In this document: piece by piece, positions 1-6,768 of the stretch
Layout of the letters: every line of letters starts with the position of its first letter
Position numbering within the stretch: the first letter of the stretch is position 1
Assembly (NCBI RefSeq): GCF_002734285.1
Contig: NZ_NSEA01000011.1
Span: 226,982 to 290,981 of the forward strand
DNA: 64,000 nucleotides
Reading direction: 5' to 3'
From: Fredinandcohnia onubensis
Lineage (GTDB): Bacteria > Bacillota > Bacilli > Bacillales > Bacillaceae_L
Translations under genes and position numbers: made by a program
Notes under the pieces: generated by a model
The model's input: the letters and a program-made list of their open reading frames with translations, nothing else
The model's database searches: none
What the model was told of the DNA's origin: nothing

Positions 1-201
1 GTAAAATGGGTAGTCATTAAAGTTTTCTACCATAACAGAACTAGCTCCACCCTTTTCAAGACTTTTTGCATCGCGGATTGCAGCTTCTAATACTTGATCG
101 ATATTTCCTTCATACAGCGGTGATCCGGGTAGTGGACCTAAATGAACCATACCTAAGACTGGTTTTTCTACACCGAAAATATTTGTAAATGACGTTTTCA
201 T
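1..201 (-). CDS. BtpA/SgcQ family protein, N-terminal part (cut by window edge)
   Basis: The 67 visible codons begin with ATG after a GAGGAGG ribosome binding site. They contain the early BtpA-family pattern PVLGMVHLGPLPGSP followed by a helix rich in acidic and alanine residues. BtpA/SgcQ proteins are TIM-barrel proteins; the cyanobacterial member is linked to photosystem I stability, while bacterial relatives such as SgcQ sit in sugar-type operons. It is the last visible gene of a minus-strand group (LacI regulator, MBL hydrolase, SDR, this gene), so a catabolic role is inferred rather than one in photosynthesis. The C-terminal three quarters lie outside the window. The family call is fairly secure; the substrate is unknown. 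Confidence 0.75.
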   Translation of the reverse strand, partial: MKTSFTNIFGVEKPVLGMVHLGPLPGSPLYEGNIDQVLEAAIRDAKSLEKGGASSVMVENFNDYPFY

Positions 202-338
202 AATAATTCCTCCTCATTTTTTTCTTATATTTATCATGCATTTAACATGGTTGACTTCTGGTCATACTCATTGAAATCCAATTATTGTTTATTTCTATGA
301 ATCTTCTAGTTGCCAAAGATAAACAGATGGCAACGGAA

Positions 339-1178
339 TTATTCTTTGATCCCGGTTGAAGCCATACCGAATTCAACTTCATCGATAGAAAGTGCAACAT
401 TGGCATCCATACTTGGTGCCCGAAGCTGAGAAGTAAGTCCACCATCAATAGCTAAGACATGGCCTGTGATGTAAGAAGCTTCCGGTGATGCTAAGAAGCG
501 AACACCTTGACCAACGTCTTTAGGCATTCCGAGTCTACCAAGCGGAATGAGATTGTCAGGAGAGGACTCTTCCCCAACTGCTGTTCGATTTTCAACCCAG
601 ATAGCACCTGGCATTACGGCATTCACACGGATTTTCCATGGAGCTAAATCAAGTGCCATTGCTCGTGTAGCCGCCTCTATTGCACCTTTCGTCGCGTCGT
701 AAGCGACACGATTTCGATGTGCGCGTGTAGCTCCACCAGAACTCATATTAATAATGACCCCGCCCTCACCTTGGTGAACCATGGCTTTTGCTGCCATTTG
801 GCTACAGTGGTAAAGACCATTAACGTGTATATTAATTAGATTTTCCCACATAGCGTAGTCAGTCTTTAGAAAGTGTCTTTCTGAGAGTGGACCGTGACCA
901 ATGCCTGCATTATTAACAAGCACATCTATACCGCCTTGGAAATGGTTAGCTTCCTCAAAGAGTCTTTTTACATCATCACTTGAAGCTACATCCGTATATA
1001 CGAATAGACCTCGGCCTCCAGATTCGTTGATTTCCTGCACACATCGCTCACCCGCATCAGCATCAATATCAGCAATAACTACCGATGCACCTATCTCAGC
1101 GAAAGCTAGGGCGATTCCTCGGCCGAGTCCCTTTGAGCCACCAGTCACAATTACACGTTGCTTTTGTTTATCACTCAA
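339..1178 (-). CDS. Short-chain dehydrogenase/reductase (classical SDR)
   Basis: A 279-residue NAD(P)-dependent oxidoreductase. The Rossmann glycine motif TGGSKGLGRG is near residue 12, NNAG near residue 90, and the catalytic Ser...YxxxK set is visible as MSSGG followed by YDATK near residue 160. The C-terminal ITGHVLAIDGG segment is typical of FabG-like SDRs. The most upstream start is TTG, 11 nt after a GGGG box; no better-placed ATG keeps the Rossmann strand intact. It lies about 200 bp below the MBL hydrolase and 137 bp above the BtpA-family gene on the same strand, so it probably belongs to the LacI-regulated unit. The substrate is not predictable, though a sugar or polyol derivative fits the LacI context. 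Confidence 0.85.
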   Translation of the reverse strand: MSDKQKQRVIVTGGSKGLGRGIALAFAEIGASVVIADIDADAGERCVQEINESGGRGLFVYTDVASSDDVKRLFEEANHFQGGIDVLVNNAGIGHGPLSERHFLKTDYAMWENLINIHVNGLYHCSQMAAKAMVHQGEGGVIINMSSGGATRAHRNRVAYDATKGAIEAATRAMALDLAPWKIRVNAVMPGAIWVENRTAVGEESSPDNLIPLGRLGMPKDVGQGVRFLASPEASYITGHVLAIDGGLTSQLRAPSMDANVALSIDEVEFGMASTGIKE

Positions 1179-1384
1179 TTGTTTTCACACCCCATCTAAT
1201 TTCAGTTATTAATTCCGTTTGGGTAAAATTCTGCAGACAAACGACTTACTTGATACACAATCATCTCTATTTCTAATGAATTTAAATAAAACGCTAAACT
1301 ACTAATTTACAAGCCACCAATATGTAAACCCTTTCATTCTATTTACTTAATCACCCCCTTAAATTTTAAGAAGTTAGGGTAATC

Positions 1385-2155
1385 TTATTTTGTATGATTA
1401 GCTAACATTGTTTCCTCAGCCAATTCTATAGTTATATAATCTTCTAATGTTTCGGAAACCCAGTATTGTAAATCCGCTTCCCTTTTATGGAGATAATTAG
1501 GGTCGCCATTAACTAGTTTCATAGGTATATCGTGTCCAGGTACTAAAATGCTGTTCTTCTTTTCTTTCCACATACTCCATAAATAATCAATTGAATTTTG
1601 GCTATCAGAGAGATTTAGTGTCATATCTACATTCCTTGATAAAAGCTCAGCCCTATTTTTAGCGGCATCCCCACTAAATATCAAATCATAATCACCATTG
1701 TTTACGCTGTATGCCAAATGACCTGGTGAATGTCCTTTAGTTTGATGCGCAACAATTCCAGGAACAATTTCTTCTAGATGGTCGACTAACCTTATTTGTG
1801 TCGAAGAATTTAATTCCTTAACATACAATTCAGGTACATGCCATCCTCCAGGTGGTTCATTTAATGCCCAATTCATGTCCACTCGCCCCACTACAATGGT
1901 TGCGTTAGGAAACAATGTCCAATTTACACAATGATCCCAATGCGTATGGGTCAATAAAACCATAGATATGTCGCCCGGGGCTAAACCTTTGTCACGTAAT
2001 TTATCTAATATTAGAGGCCTGACACCGAAACTGCCGACATCAATAATAATGTTTTGGTCATTGTGAGACAACAAAGTAACTGTACTCCACCCAAGCCCCC
2101 CATGGGTTGAGGACTTACCGGGAAATCCTTGAATAAATATGTTGTAGTCGAACAT
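1385..2155 (-). CDS. Metallo-beta-lactamase fold hydrolase
   Basis: A 256-residue MBL-fold protein. The zinc-binding HTHWDH motif is near residue 86, a GHSPGHLAY segment supplies the next His, SGDA the bridging Asp and VPGHD the last His. The start is the ATG preceded by AAGGAGAAAGGGG; the reading frame runs 22 codons further upstream, but that extension has no ribosome binding site. The family covers lactonases, glyoxalase II-like enzymes and other hydrolases. The motifs fit a dizinc hydrolase of the AHL-lactonase/glyoxalase type, but the substrate cannot be assigned. The gene is first below two GGAAACGTTTCC operators, so LacI-type control together with the SDR and BtpA genes is likely. Confidence 0.85.
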   Translation of the reverse strand: MFDYNIFIQGFPGKSSTHGGLGWSTVTLLSHNDQNIIIDVGSFGVRPLILDKLRDKGLAPGDISMVLLTHTHWDHCVNWTLFPNATIVVGRVDMNWALNEPPGGWHVPELYVKELNSSTQIRLVDHLEEIVPGIVAHQTKGHSPGHLAYSVNNGDYDLIFSGDAAKNRAELLSRNVDMTLNLSDSQNSIDYLWSMWKEKKNSILVPGHDIPMKLVNGDPNYLHKREADLQYWVSETLEDYITIELAEETMLANHTK

Positions 2156-2333
2156 TACGATCCCCTTTCTCCTTAGTAATAAAGTTATACACCTTGAAAA
2201 ACTAGCAAGAGATTGAATCAAAAAATGTTACATGAAAAAATAAATGTTATCTTTTATTAAAGATTAATACTAAAATTTCAGGATTGAACTATGTCAGTAA
2301 ATGAATATGTAAATAGTCATAAAGGACTATTTC

Positions 2334-2347
2334 TGGAAACGTTTCCA
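2334..2347. promoter_or_regulatory. LacI-family operator, proximal to the MBL gene
   Basis: The perfect 14-bp palindrome TGGAAACGTTTCCA lies about 180 bp upstream of the MBL start. Its CG-centred symmetry is typical of LacI-family operators. The same 12-bp core recurs twice nearby, including in the leader of the adjacent LacI gene, which identifies that regulator as the probable binder. CcpA binding is an alternative, since cre sites have a related but less symmetric consensus. Confidence 0.8.
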
Positions 2348-2543
2348 TAAAAACCCACCTCCAACCAATTCATTATTGAAGCTTACGATTTGGATAATTG
2401 AGGAAAAATAAAATACTGTTTGTTATAGATTCATGAAGGTGTCTATACATGTGAGGTTTCTTCTGCAGATAGTTAATTGCACATATGCATTGAATTGTTT
2501 ATTTGGGTAAATATTATAAATTTTATCTCGGTAACAAAAAAAT

Positions 2544-2581
2544 GATTTAAATAGGTGGAAACGTTTCCACTTATTTAAATC
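2544..2581. promoter_or_regulatory. 38-bp near-perfect palindrome centred on a LacI-type operator
   Basis: The core GTGGAAACGTTTCCAC (2555-2570) is flanked by arms GATTTAAATA and TATTTAAATC, with one mismatched pair at 2554/2571. The core matches the other two operators. The AT arms could also fold in RNA as a terminator-like hairpin for the upstream LacI gene, but no T tract follows. It sits between the regulator and the genes it probably controls. Confidence 0.75.
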
Positions 2582-2709
2582 AAATTATACATACTTAACA
2601 GACCACTTTCAATACTTTTTTGAAAATTTATAAAATTATATTAATATAAAATCATCTCCGATTCTATCAATATTATTCTGAATCGTCGTTGTTTTGTTTT
2701 TTCACTCGA

Positions 2710-3729
2710 TCACTCACTAACCTCTACTTCCATAGTTGATTCCCTTACAATAAGAGTTGGATAAAAAAGAATCGTTTCTTTATTTATTTGCTTTTCCTTA
2801 ATTGTTTTAACAATGATTTCTATTGCCCTTTGACCCATTTCTTTAATAGGTGTACGAATGGTTGTCAGCATAGGAGACAATATCTCTGCATATTGGGAAT
2901 CATCAAAACCAACAACTGATAATTGTTCGGGAATATTAATATTAAGTTTCCTTGCAGCTTTATAGATCCCAACAGCAATACTGTCGCTTCCTGCAAATAT
3001 TGCTGTAGGTCTATTATTTTTTTGTAATAATTTCAATGCATTTTTGTACCCGCTTTCAATATAAAATTTGTCAAAAATAACAAAATCGTCATTTATAGGA
3101 ACTCCACTTTCATTCAATGCTAATTTGTACCCTTGGTGCCTTTCAATTGACGCATAAGATTCAAAATCCCCACCTATAAATGCAATATCCTTATGTCCTA
3201 ATTCTAGAAGATGTCTCATCGCTTTAAGTGCTCCATCAACATTATCAACTACTATTTCATTAAGAATTAAGTTCGGAAATTTGCCCCCTAATATAACAAT
3301 AGGAAGTTCAGGATACCTTTGCTTCAATTCTTTAATATTTTCATCATCTACTTCTGGGGATGAAAAAATAATCCCATCGACTCCCTTAGCAATCAATAGG
3401 TGTATATACTCTGCTTCTTTTTGTAAATTGTTATCAGTATTACATAAAAAAATGTTAAACCCATGACTATTTGCTCGATCTTCTATTGCTCTAGTCAAAT
3501 CTGAATAAAAAATATTTTTTATGTCAGGTATGATTAAACCAAGAGTTAATGTTTGTTTCTTAATCATTGCTGCGGCTACCAGACTACCTTGATAATTAAG
3601 TTTCTTAACTGCATTAAGAACCTTTTGTCTCGTTTTTTCACTTGTATAACCACTCTTATTAAGTACTCTCGAAACAGTAGATATTGAAACTCTAGCTTCT
3701 TTCGCGACATCCTTTATTGTTACCAACAC
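2710..3729 (-). CDS. LacI-family transcriptional regulator
   Basis: The helix-turn-helix VTIKDVAKEARVSISTVSRVLN is at the N-terminus, followed by a periplasmic-binding-protein-like sensor domain containing LGLIIPDI, a VDGIIFSS segment, and AIFAGSDSIAVGI. The protein has about 339 residues, the usual LacI length. GTG at 3729 is chosen because AAGGA lies 7 nt upstream and the HTH begins right after it. An ATG at 3759 is in frame, but that start would place the GGAAACGTTTCC operator inside the coding sequence and leave it without a ribosome binding site. TTG at 3726 is also possible. It probably represses itself and the MBL-SDR-BtpA genes; the sugar-like effector is unknown. Confidence 0.9.
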   Translation of the reverse strand: MLVTIKDVAKEARVSISTVSRVLNKSGYTSEKTRQKVLNAVKKLNYQGSLVAAAMIKKQTLTLGLIIPDIKNIFYSDLTRAIEDRANSHGFNIFLCNTDNNLQKEAEYIHLLIAKGVDGIIFSSPEVDDENIKELKQRYPELPIVILGGKFPNLILNEIVVDNVDGALKAMRHLLELGHKDIAFIGGDFESYASIERHQGYKLALNESGVPINDDFVIFDKFYIESGYKNALKLLQKNNRPTAIFAGSDSIAVGIYKAARKLNINIPEQLSVVGFDDSQYAEILSPMLTTIRTPIKEMGQRAIEIIVKTIKEKQINKETILFYPTLIVRESTMEVEVSE

Positions 3730-3743
3730 CAACACATCCTTAT

Positions 3744-3755
3744 GGAAACGTTTCC
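3744..3755. promoter_or_regulatory. Operator in the leader of the LacI gene
   Basis: The perfect palindrome GGAAACGTTTCC lies 15-26 nt upstream of the chosen GTG start. It matches the cores at 2335-2346 and 2557-2568. This is the expected position for autorepression by the encoded LacI-family protein. Confidence 0.75.
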
Positions 3756-3813
3756 TCATTTTTTACTAATATTATAATATAATTCTACAAAATTTGTCGT
3801 TTTCCTTTTATTG

Positions 3814-3842
3814 CAAAAAGAACCATTGTAAATAATGGTTCT
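3814..3842 (-). terminator. Rho-independent terminator of the polysaccharide deacetylase gene
   Basis: On the minus strand the stem GAACCATT/AATGGTTC with a 6-nt loop is followed by TTTTT. It lies 30 bp past the deacetylase stop and upstream of the LacI promoter region. Confidence 0.8.
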
Positions 3843-3871
3843 CTTCAGCATTTAAATTATTTCAAGACGAA

Positions 3872-4570
3872 TTAGAGACCCTGTAACTCATTAACCGTCA
3901 CAAACCTATACCCCTCATCCTTAAGCGATTGGATGATTCCCTCAATTTCTGCTAAAACTTTATCGCTATCCTCATACATCGGATGCATCAAAATGATTGA
4001 ACCAGGGATTGTTTGTTCTTTGACATACTGGATCCTATCCTCGGTTTCAGTGTAAAAAGTGTCCGGTTCAATATTCATGGTGATTGTGTCTTTCTTTTCC
4101 TTATAGAGATAATAAGGTAAACCAACGAGCTTTTTACTATTTGGAGGACGAAAGTCAATTTCTCCTTCATATCCTGCATTAAGGATTAGTTCATCTGTTT
4201 TCTCAATTTCCTCTTTAATAAAGGATGGGGATTTGAAAATCATGCGGTTATGGGAATATGTATGATTCCCAAGCTGATGCCCAGCTTCAGCTATTTTCTT
4301 TGCTTCCTCTGGATATTTCTCGATATCTTGTCCGATTAAAAAGAAAGTTGCCTTCACATCATATTTTTCCAATAGCGGTAGGATTTCGTTCACATTTTCA
4401 GTCGGCCCATCATCAAATGTTAAGGCAACCACTTTTTGATCTGTTTCGACTTGCTGAGTTAGCCCGCCAAATAATTGGAATGACCTTGAATTCATTAACT
4501 TGTAGCTGCCGTATAAAGCAAGAAAAATAATGATAATAACGATTCCACTAAATACTAATTTTCTTTTCAT
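3872..4570 (-). CDS. Membrane-anchored polysaccharide deacetylase (NodB domain)
   Basis: The protein has about 232 residues: a basic N-terminus and one hydrophobic segment (residues 6-22) as signal anchor, then a NodB homology domain. Visible motifs are TFDDGP (metal-binding and catalytic Asp), HTYSH (HxxxH zinc ligands), FRPPN (motif 3) and ILMHP near the C-terminus. It should act outside the membrane on peptidoglycan or another N-acetylated polymer, as in the PdaA/PdaB family. The third in-frame ATG (4570) is chosen because AAAAGGA lies 8 nt upstream; starts at 4588 and 4579 are possible but lack a binding site. It diverges from the 94-aa gene at 4659. The exact polymer is unknown. Confidence 0.85.
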   Translation of the reverse strand: MKRKLVFSGIVIIIIFLALYGSYKLMNSRSFQLFGGLTQQVETDQKVVALTFDDGPTENVNEILPLLEKYDVKATFFLIGQDIEKYPEEAKKIAEAGHQLGNHTYSHNRMIFKSPSFIKEEIEKTDELILNAGYEGEIDFRPPNSKKLVGLPYYLYKEKKDTITMNIEPDTFYTETEDRIQYVKEQTIPGSIILMHPMYEDSDKVLAEIEGIIQSLKDEGYRFVTVNELQGL

Positions 4571-4658
4571 ATTTTGCATCCTTTTCATTTATTTGAACTT
4601 CAATTATAGTAAAATTAACAGGATAATAGAAACCATAATTTGGAATAGGAGATTTTAT

Positions 4659-4943
4659 ATGTTTAAAAAGTTTGTAAAATCATTTGTGGAAAAAGGCAAT
4701 GTGATTCGATTTGAGTTAGATGATTGGTACAAATGGTACAAAGAACCCGAGAAGTTTCATGATGCGGTTGTTGAGTACCTAACACAGGAAGGAAAAAAAG
4801 TTGAGACTCTTTCAATCATAAAAAACATAACGAGTAATAAAGTCTCGGAGCTGCTCATTGATGGTGACAAATATGAACTTACTGTTCTCGCCGGAAGTAT
4901 AGCTGCAACTGCGCAAACTGTGGTTTTAAAGAGAATTGATTAA
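4659..4943 (+). CDS. Conserved-looking hypothetical protein, 94 aa
   Basis: ATG follows AGGAG at good spacing. The frame is open further upstream, but that part is the AT-rich divergent promoter region. The protein is soluble-looking, rich in Lys and aromatic residues (DDWYKWYKEPEKFHD near residue 21), with predicted alternating strands in the second half. There is no signal peptide and no recognised domain. It stands alone between the divergent deacetylase and the convergent cold-shock gene. I do not recognise a family; function unknown. Confidence 0.7.
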   Translation: MFKKFVKSFVEKGNVIRFELDDWYKWYKEPEKFHDAVVEYLTQEGKKVETLSIIKNITSNKVSELLIDGDKYELTVLAGSIAATAQTVVLKRID

Positions 4944-4960
4944 GCAAGGAGTTTGTAAGC

Positions 4961-4983
4961 GAACCGCGGGGACAGTTTTCTAG
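4961..4983 (+). repeat. Copy of a GAACCRCGGGGACRGTT dispersed repeat
   Basis: GAACCGCGGGGACAGTTTTCT just after the 94-aa gene resembles GAACCACGGGGACGGTTCT at 39604 in this same window. Short repeats of this type are common in Bacillaceae intergenic regions. Whether they relate to REP/RAYT elements is only an inference. Confidence 0.5.
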
Positions 4984-4988
4984 AACAT

Positions 4989-5022
4989 AAAAAAGGGATA
5001 TACCGAAATCGGTATATCCCTT
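4989..5022 (-). terminator. Terminator of the cold-shock gene
   Basis: The stem AAGGGATATACCGA/TCGGTATATCCCTT is nearly a perfect palindrome and is followed on the minus strand by TTTTTT. It lies 20 bp past the cold-shock stop codon. The plus-strand 94-aa gene may use it in the other direction. Confidence 0.9.
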
Positions 5023-5041
5023 AGCTTATTAAGATCACTTA

Positions 5042-5242
5042 TTAAGCTTTGCGAACGTTAGAAGCTTGTGGACCACGTTGTCCTTGCTCTACATCAAAAG
5101 TTACACTTTGACCTTCGTCTAATGATTTGAAACCTTCGCCTTGGATTGCTGAGAAATGTACGAATACGTCTTCTCCGCCTTCACGCTCGATGAATCCAAA
5201 ACCTTTTTCTGAATTAAACCATTTAACTTTACCTTGTTCCAT
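5042..5242 (-). CDS. Cold-shock protein, CspA/CspB family
   Basis: A 66-residue single cold-shock domain with the complete nucleic-acid-binding signature: [14 protein letters not shown] (RNP1) and DVFVHFSAI (RNP2), ending [10 protein letters not shown]. It binds single-stranded RNA and DNA and acts as an RNA chaperone. Sequence is closest in feel to B. subtilis CspB, but paralog naming is not reliable. Start ATG lies after AGGAGG-like CCTCCTA on the complementary strand. The 247-bp upstream region has no gene and probably contains the long 5' UTR usual for csp genes; no specific cold-box was identified. Monocistronic with a strong terminator. Confidence 0.95.
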   Translation of the reverse strand: MEQGKVKWFNSEKGFGFIEREGGEDVFVHFSAIQGEGFKSLDEGQSVTFDVEQGQRGPQASNVRKA

Positions 5243-5489
5243 GTAAATTGCCTCCTAGTGTGATTGCCACACATTTTGTTACTATCCTTGTTCAAATACC
5301 TTAGACGAAAAACAAAATGAATCTTTAATCTGAATAAGAACAAAAATAATTCTTCCTTAGAATAACAGATATAAAAGAAAATAGCAAATCATATTAAGAA
5401 ATTAATTATTAACAGGTCTTTGTACTCATTAGAGAAGCCTGTAAAATAAGCTCCTCCGAATGTACAACAAAAGCCCTTATCACCCTTCG

Positions 5490-6215
5490 CTATGTTAAGG
5501 CTAATTCCTGTTTTTGCTTTCTCCTGTATACGATCTTGGAAAGTAGCACACTACATTCATACAAGAACAGTAATGGCACGATCACAATTACATCAGACAC
5601 AAAATCTGGGGGTGTTATTAATACTGCTGTGACAATTAATCCAAAGTATGAGTACCTTCTCATTTTTTGTAAGCGGTACGGGTTTAAGATTCCTAGGCTT
5701 GTTAAGAACATGATGATCACTGGCAATTCAAACAAACATCCAAATGGAAGAACAATATTAACCATAAATCCAAAATATTTTTCAGCCGTAAAAAAGTTCA
5801 TAAACAAATCCCCTGATAAGGAAAGCAGGAAATCAAATACGATTGGAAAAATAACAAAATAGCCGAAACTTATGCCTGCAATAAATAAAATAAACAGAGA
5901 AGGTATGTAGGCCAATGTAACCTTCCTCTCAGTTGAAGATAATGCTGGTTTTACGAAGAGCCAAATTTGATGAGCAGCAATTGGAATAGTACCAGCAATG
6001 GCAACGATGCCTGATAGTGTTAAATAAACCCATATAATGTCACTTGGCCCTAAAATCGCTAATTTAATCGACGAATCTTGAATAATCCAATCATAAATAT
6101 CCTTTACAAAAACAAACGCAAGAACTAATAAAAGCATGAAGCTTCCGAGGATAATAATAATACGTTTCCTCATCTCCGTTAAATGATCAACCAAATTCAT
6201 TTCTACCTTATCCAT
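5490..6215 (-). CDS. tatC: Twin-arginine translocase subunit TatC
   Basis: A 241-residue polytopic membrane protein with six hydrophobic segments. The TatC N-terminal pattern NLVDHLTEMRKRI is intact, including the conserved Glu of the signal-peptide binding site, and FFTAEKYFGFM and FELPVIIMFL segments fit the family. TatC recognises twin-arginine signal peptides. ATG at 6215 is preferred over the upstream GTG because GAGGTG sits 5 nt before it. It is the last gene of the phoX - CxxH - tatA - tatC set, but a terminator-like hairpin separates it from tatA. The natural client is the PhoX-like protein encoded upstream. Confidence 0.95.
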   Translation of the reverse strand: MDKVEMNLVDHLTEMRKRIIIILGSFMLLLVLAFVFVKDIYDWIIQDSSIKLAILGPSDIIWVYLTLSGIVAIAGTIPIAAHQIWLFVKPALSSTERKVTLAYIPSLFILFIAGISFGYFVIFPIVFDFLLSLSGDLFMNFFTAEKYFGFMVNIVLPFGCLFELPVIIMFLTSLGILNPYRLQKMRRYSYFGLIVTAVLITPPDFVSDVIVIVPLLFLYECSVLLSKIVYRRKQKQELALT

Positions 6216-6231
6216 AAACACACCTCTATTC

Positions 6232-6263
6232 TAAAAAAAAGATGCAAGTAAGCTACTTACATC
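6232..6263 (-). terminator. Intergenic terminator/attenuator between tatA and tatC
   Basis: On the minus strand the 10-bp stem GATGTAAGTA/TACTTGCATC (one G-U pair) with a 3-nt loop is followed by eight T residues. It lies just after the tatA stop and before the tatC ribosome binding site, so it should reduce tatC transcription relative to tatA. Confidence 0.85.
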
Positions 6264-6276
6264 TACAGTGATTTCA

Positions 6277-6486
6277 TTAAATGGCTGTTGATTTCTTTTC
6301 AGAGCTTTGAAGTTCTTCTTTTGGTTTTTCTTCATCTTCTCCAACTAATTCACGTGTGGATTTTTTAAATTCCTTTAATGTCGTTCCAAAAGCACGTCCA
6401 ATTTCGGGTAGCTTTTTCGGGCCAAAAATAACTAACGCAATCACGAGGATTAGAATAAGACCTGGAATTCCTATATTTTGTAGCAT
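6277..6486 (-). CDS. tatA: Twin-arginine translocase subunit TatA
   Basis: A 69-residue protein with a short N-terminal membrane helix (residues 7-20), the hinge [14 protein letters not shown], an amphipathic helix and a charged C-terminal tail ([12 protein letters not shown]). This is the TatA/TatAd layout of Gram-positive TatAC systems, in which one TatA-type protein replaces TatA and TatB. It oligomerises to form the export path and is needed in excess over TatC, which fits the terminator between the two genes. A GGAGGA site precedes the ATG. It lies below phoX, like B. subtilis tatAd-tatCd below phoD. Confidence 0.95.
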   Translation of the reverse strand: MLQNIGIPGLILILVIALVIFGPKKLPEIGRAFGTTLKEFKKSTRELVGEDEEKPKEELQSSEKKSTAI

Positions 6487-6502
6487 GAATAGTTCCTCCT
6501 AT

Positions 6503-6691
6503 TTACATCGCTTTTTTAATCGATGATTTTCGATGGTTTTCAAAATTGAACAATTTATAATCCGCCTTCTGTTCGCAGATTAGACATTTGAAACTTCCTG
6601 AGATTTTCATTTCGTCTGGAATCGGTTGGATATGTGGTAGAAATATCCTTTCTAAGCCTTGATTCACATGCTGTTTACACACGACAATCAT
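6503..6691 (-). CDS. CxxH/CxxC protein (BA_5709-type family)
   Basis: A 62-residue protein with an N-terminal CKQH (CxxH) and a later CLIC (CxxC) pair spaced as in the small Firmicute CxxH/CxxC family, followed by the characteristic ADYKLFN segment. The four residues could bind one zinc ion, but this is inference. The start ATG follows GAGAGGAG. It lies 16 bp upstream of tatA and 75 bp below phoX, so it may be co-transcribed with the phosphatase/Tat set. Function is unknown. Confidence 0.8.
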   Translation of the reverse strand: MIVVCKQHVNQGLERIFLPHIQPIPDEMKISGSFKCLICEQKADYKLFNFENHRKSSIKKAM

Positions 6692-6718
6692 GCAAAATAC
6701 TCCTCTCGTCTTTTACAG

Positions 6719-6755
6719 AAAGGTGTAAACGATCCTTTCCCGCTTACACCTCTAC
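6719..6755 (-). terminator. Hairpin after phoX (weak terminator)
   Basis: AGGTGTAAGCG and CGTTTACACCT pair with one mismatch. Only a short imperfect T run (TTTCTGT) follows on the minus strand, so readthrough into the CxxH-tat genes is likely. It may act as an mRNA stabiliser. Confidence 0.5.
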
Positions 6756-6768
6756 CTTACGTAATCGA

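Noticed and set aside
1085-1276. Plus-strand frames opposite the first SDR gene
   Set aside because: They are antisense shadows of the SDR coding sequence without binding sites.
5470-5510. Terminator overlapping the tatC stop codon
   Set aside because: The AGCCTTA/TAAGGGCT pairing needs a bulge and the T run is short; too weak to list as a feature.
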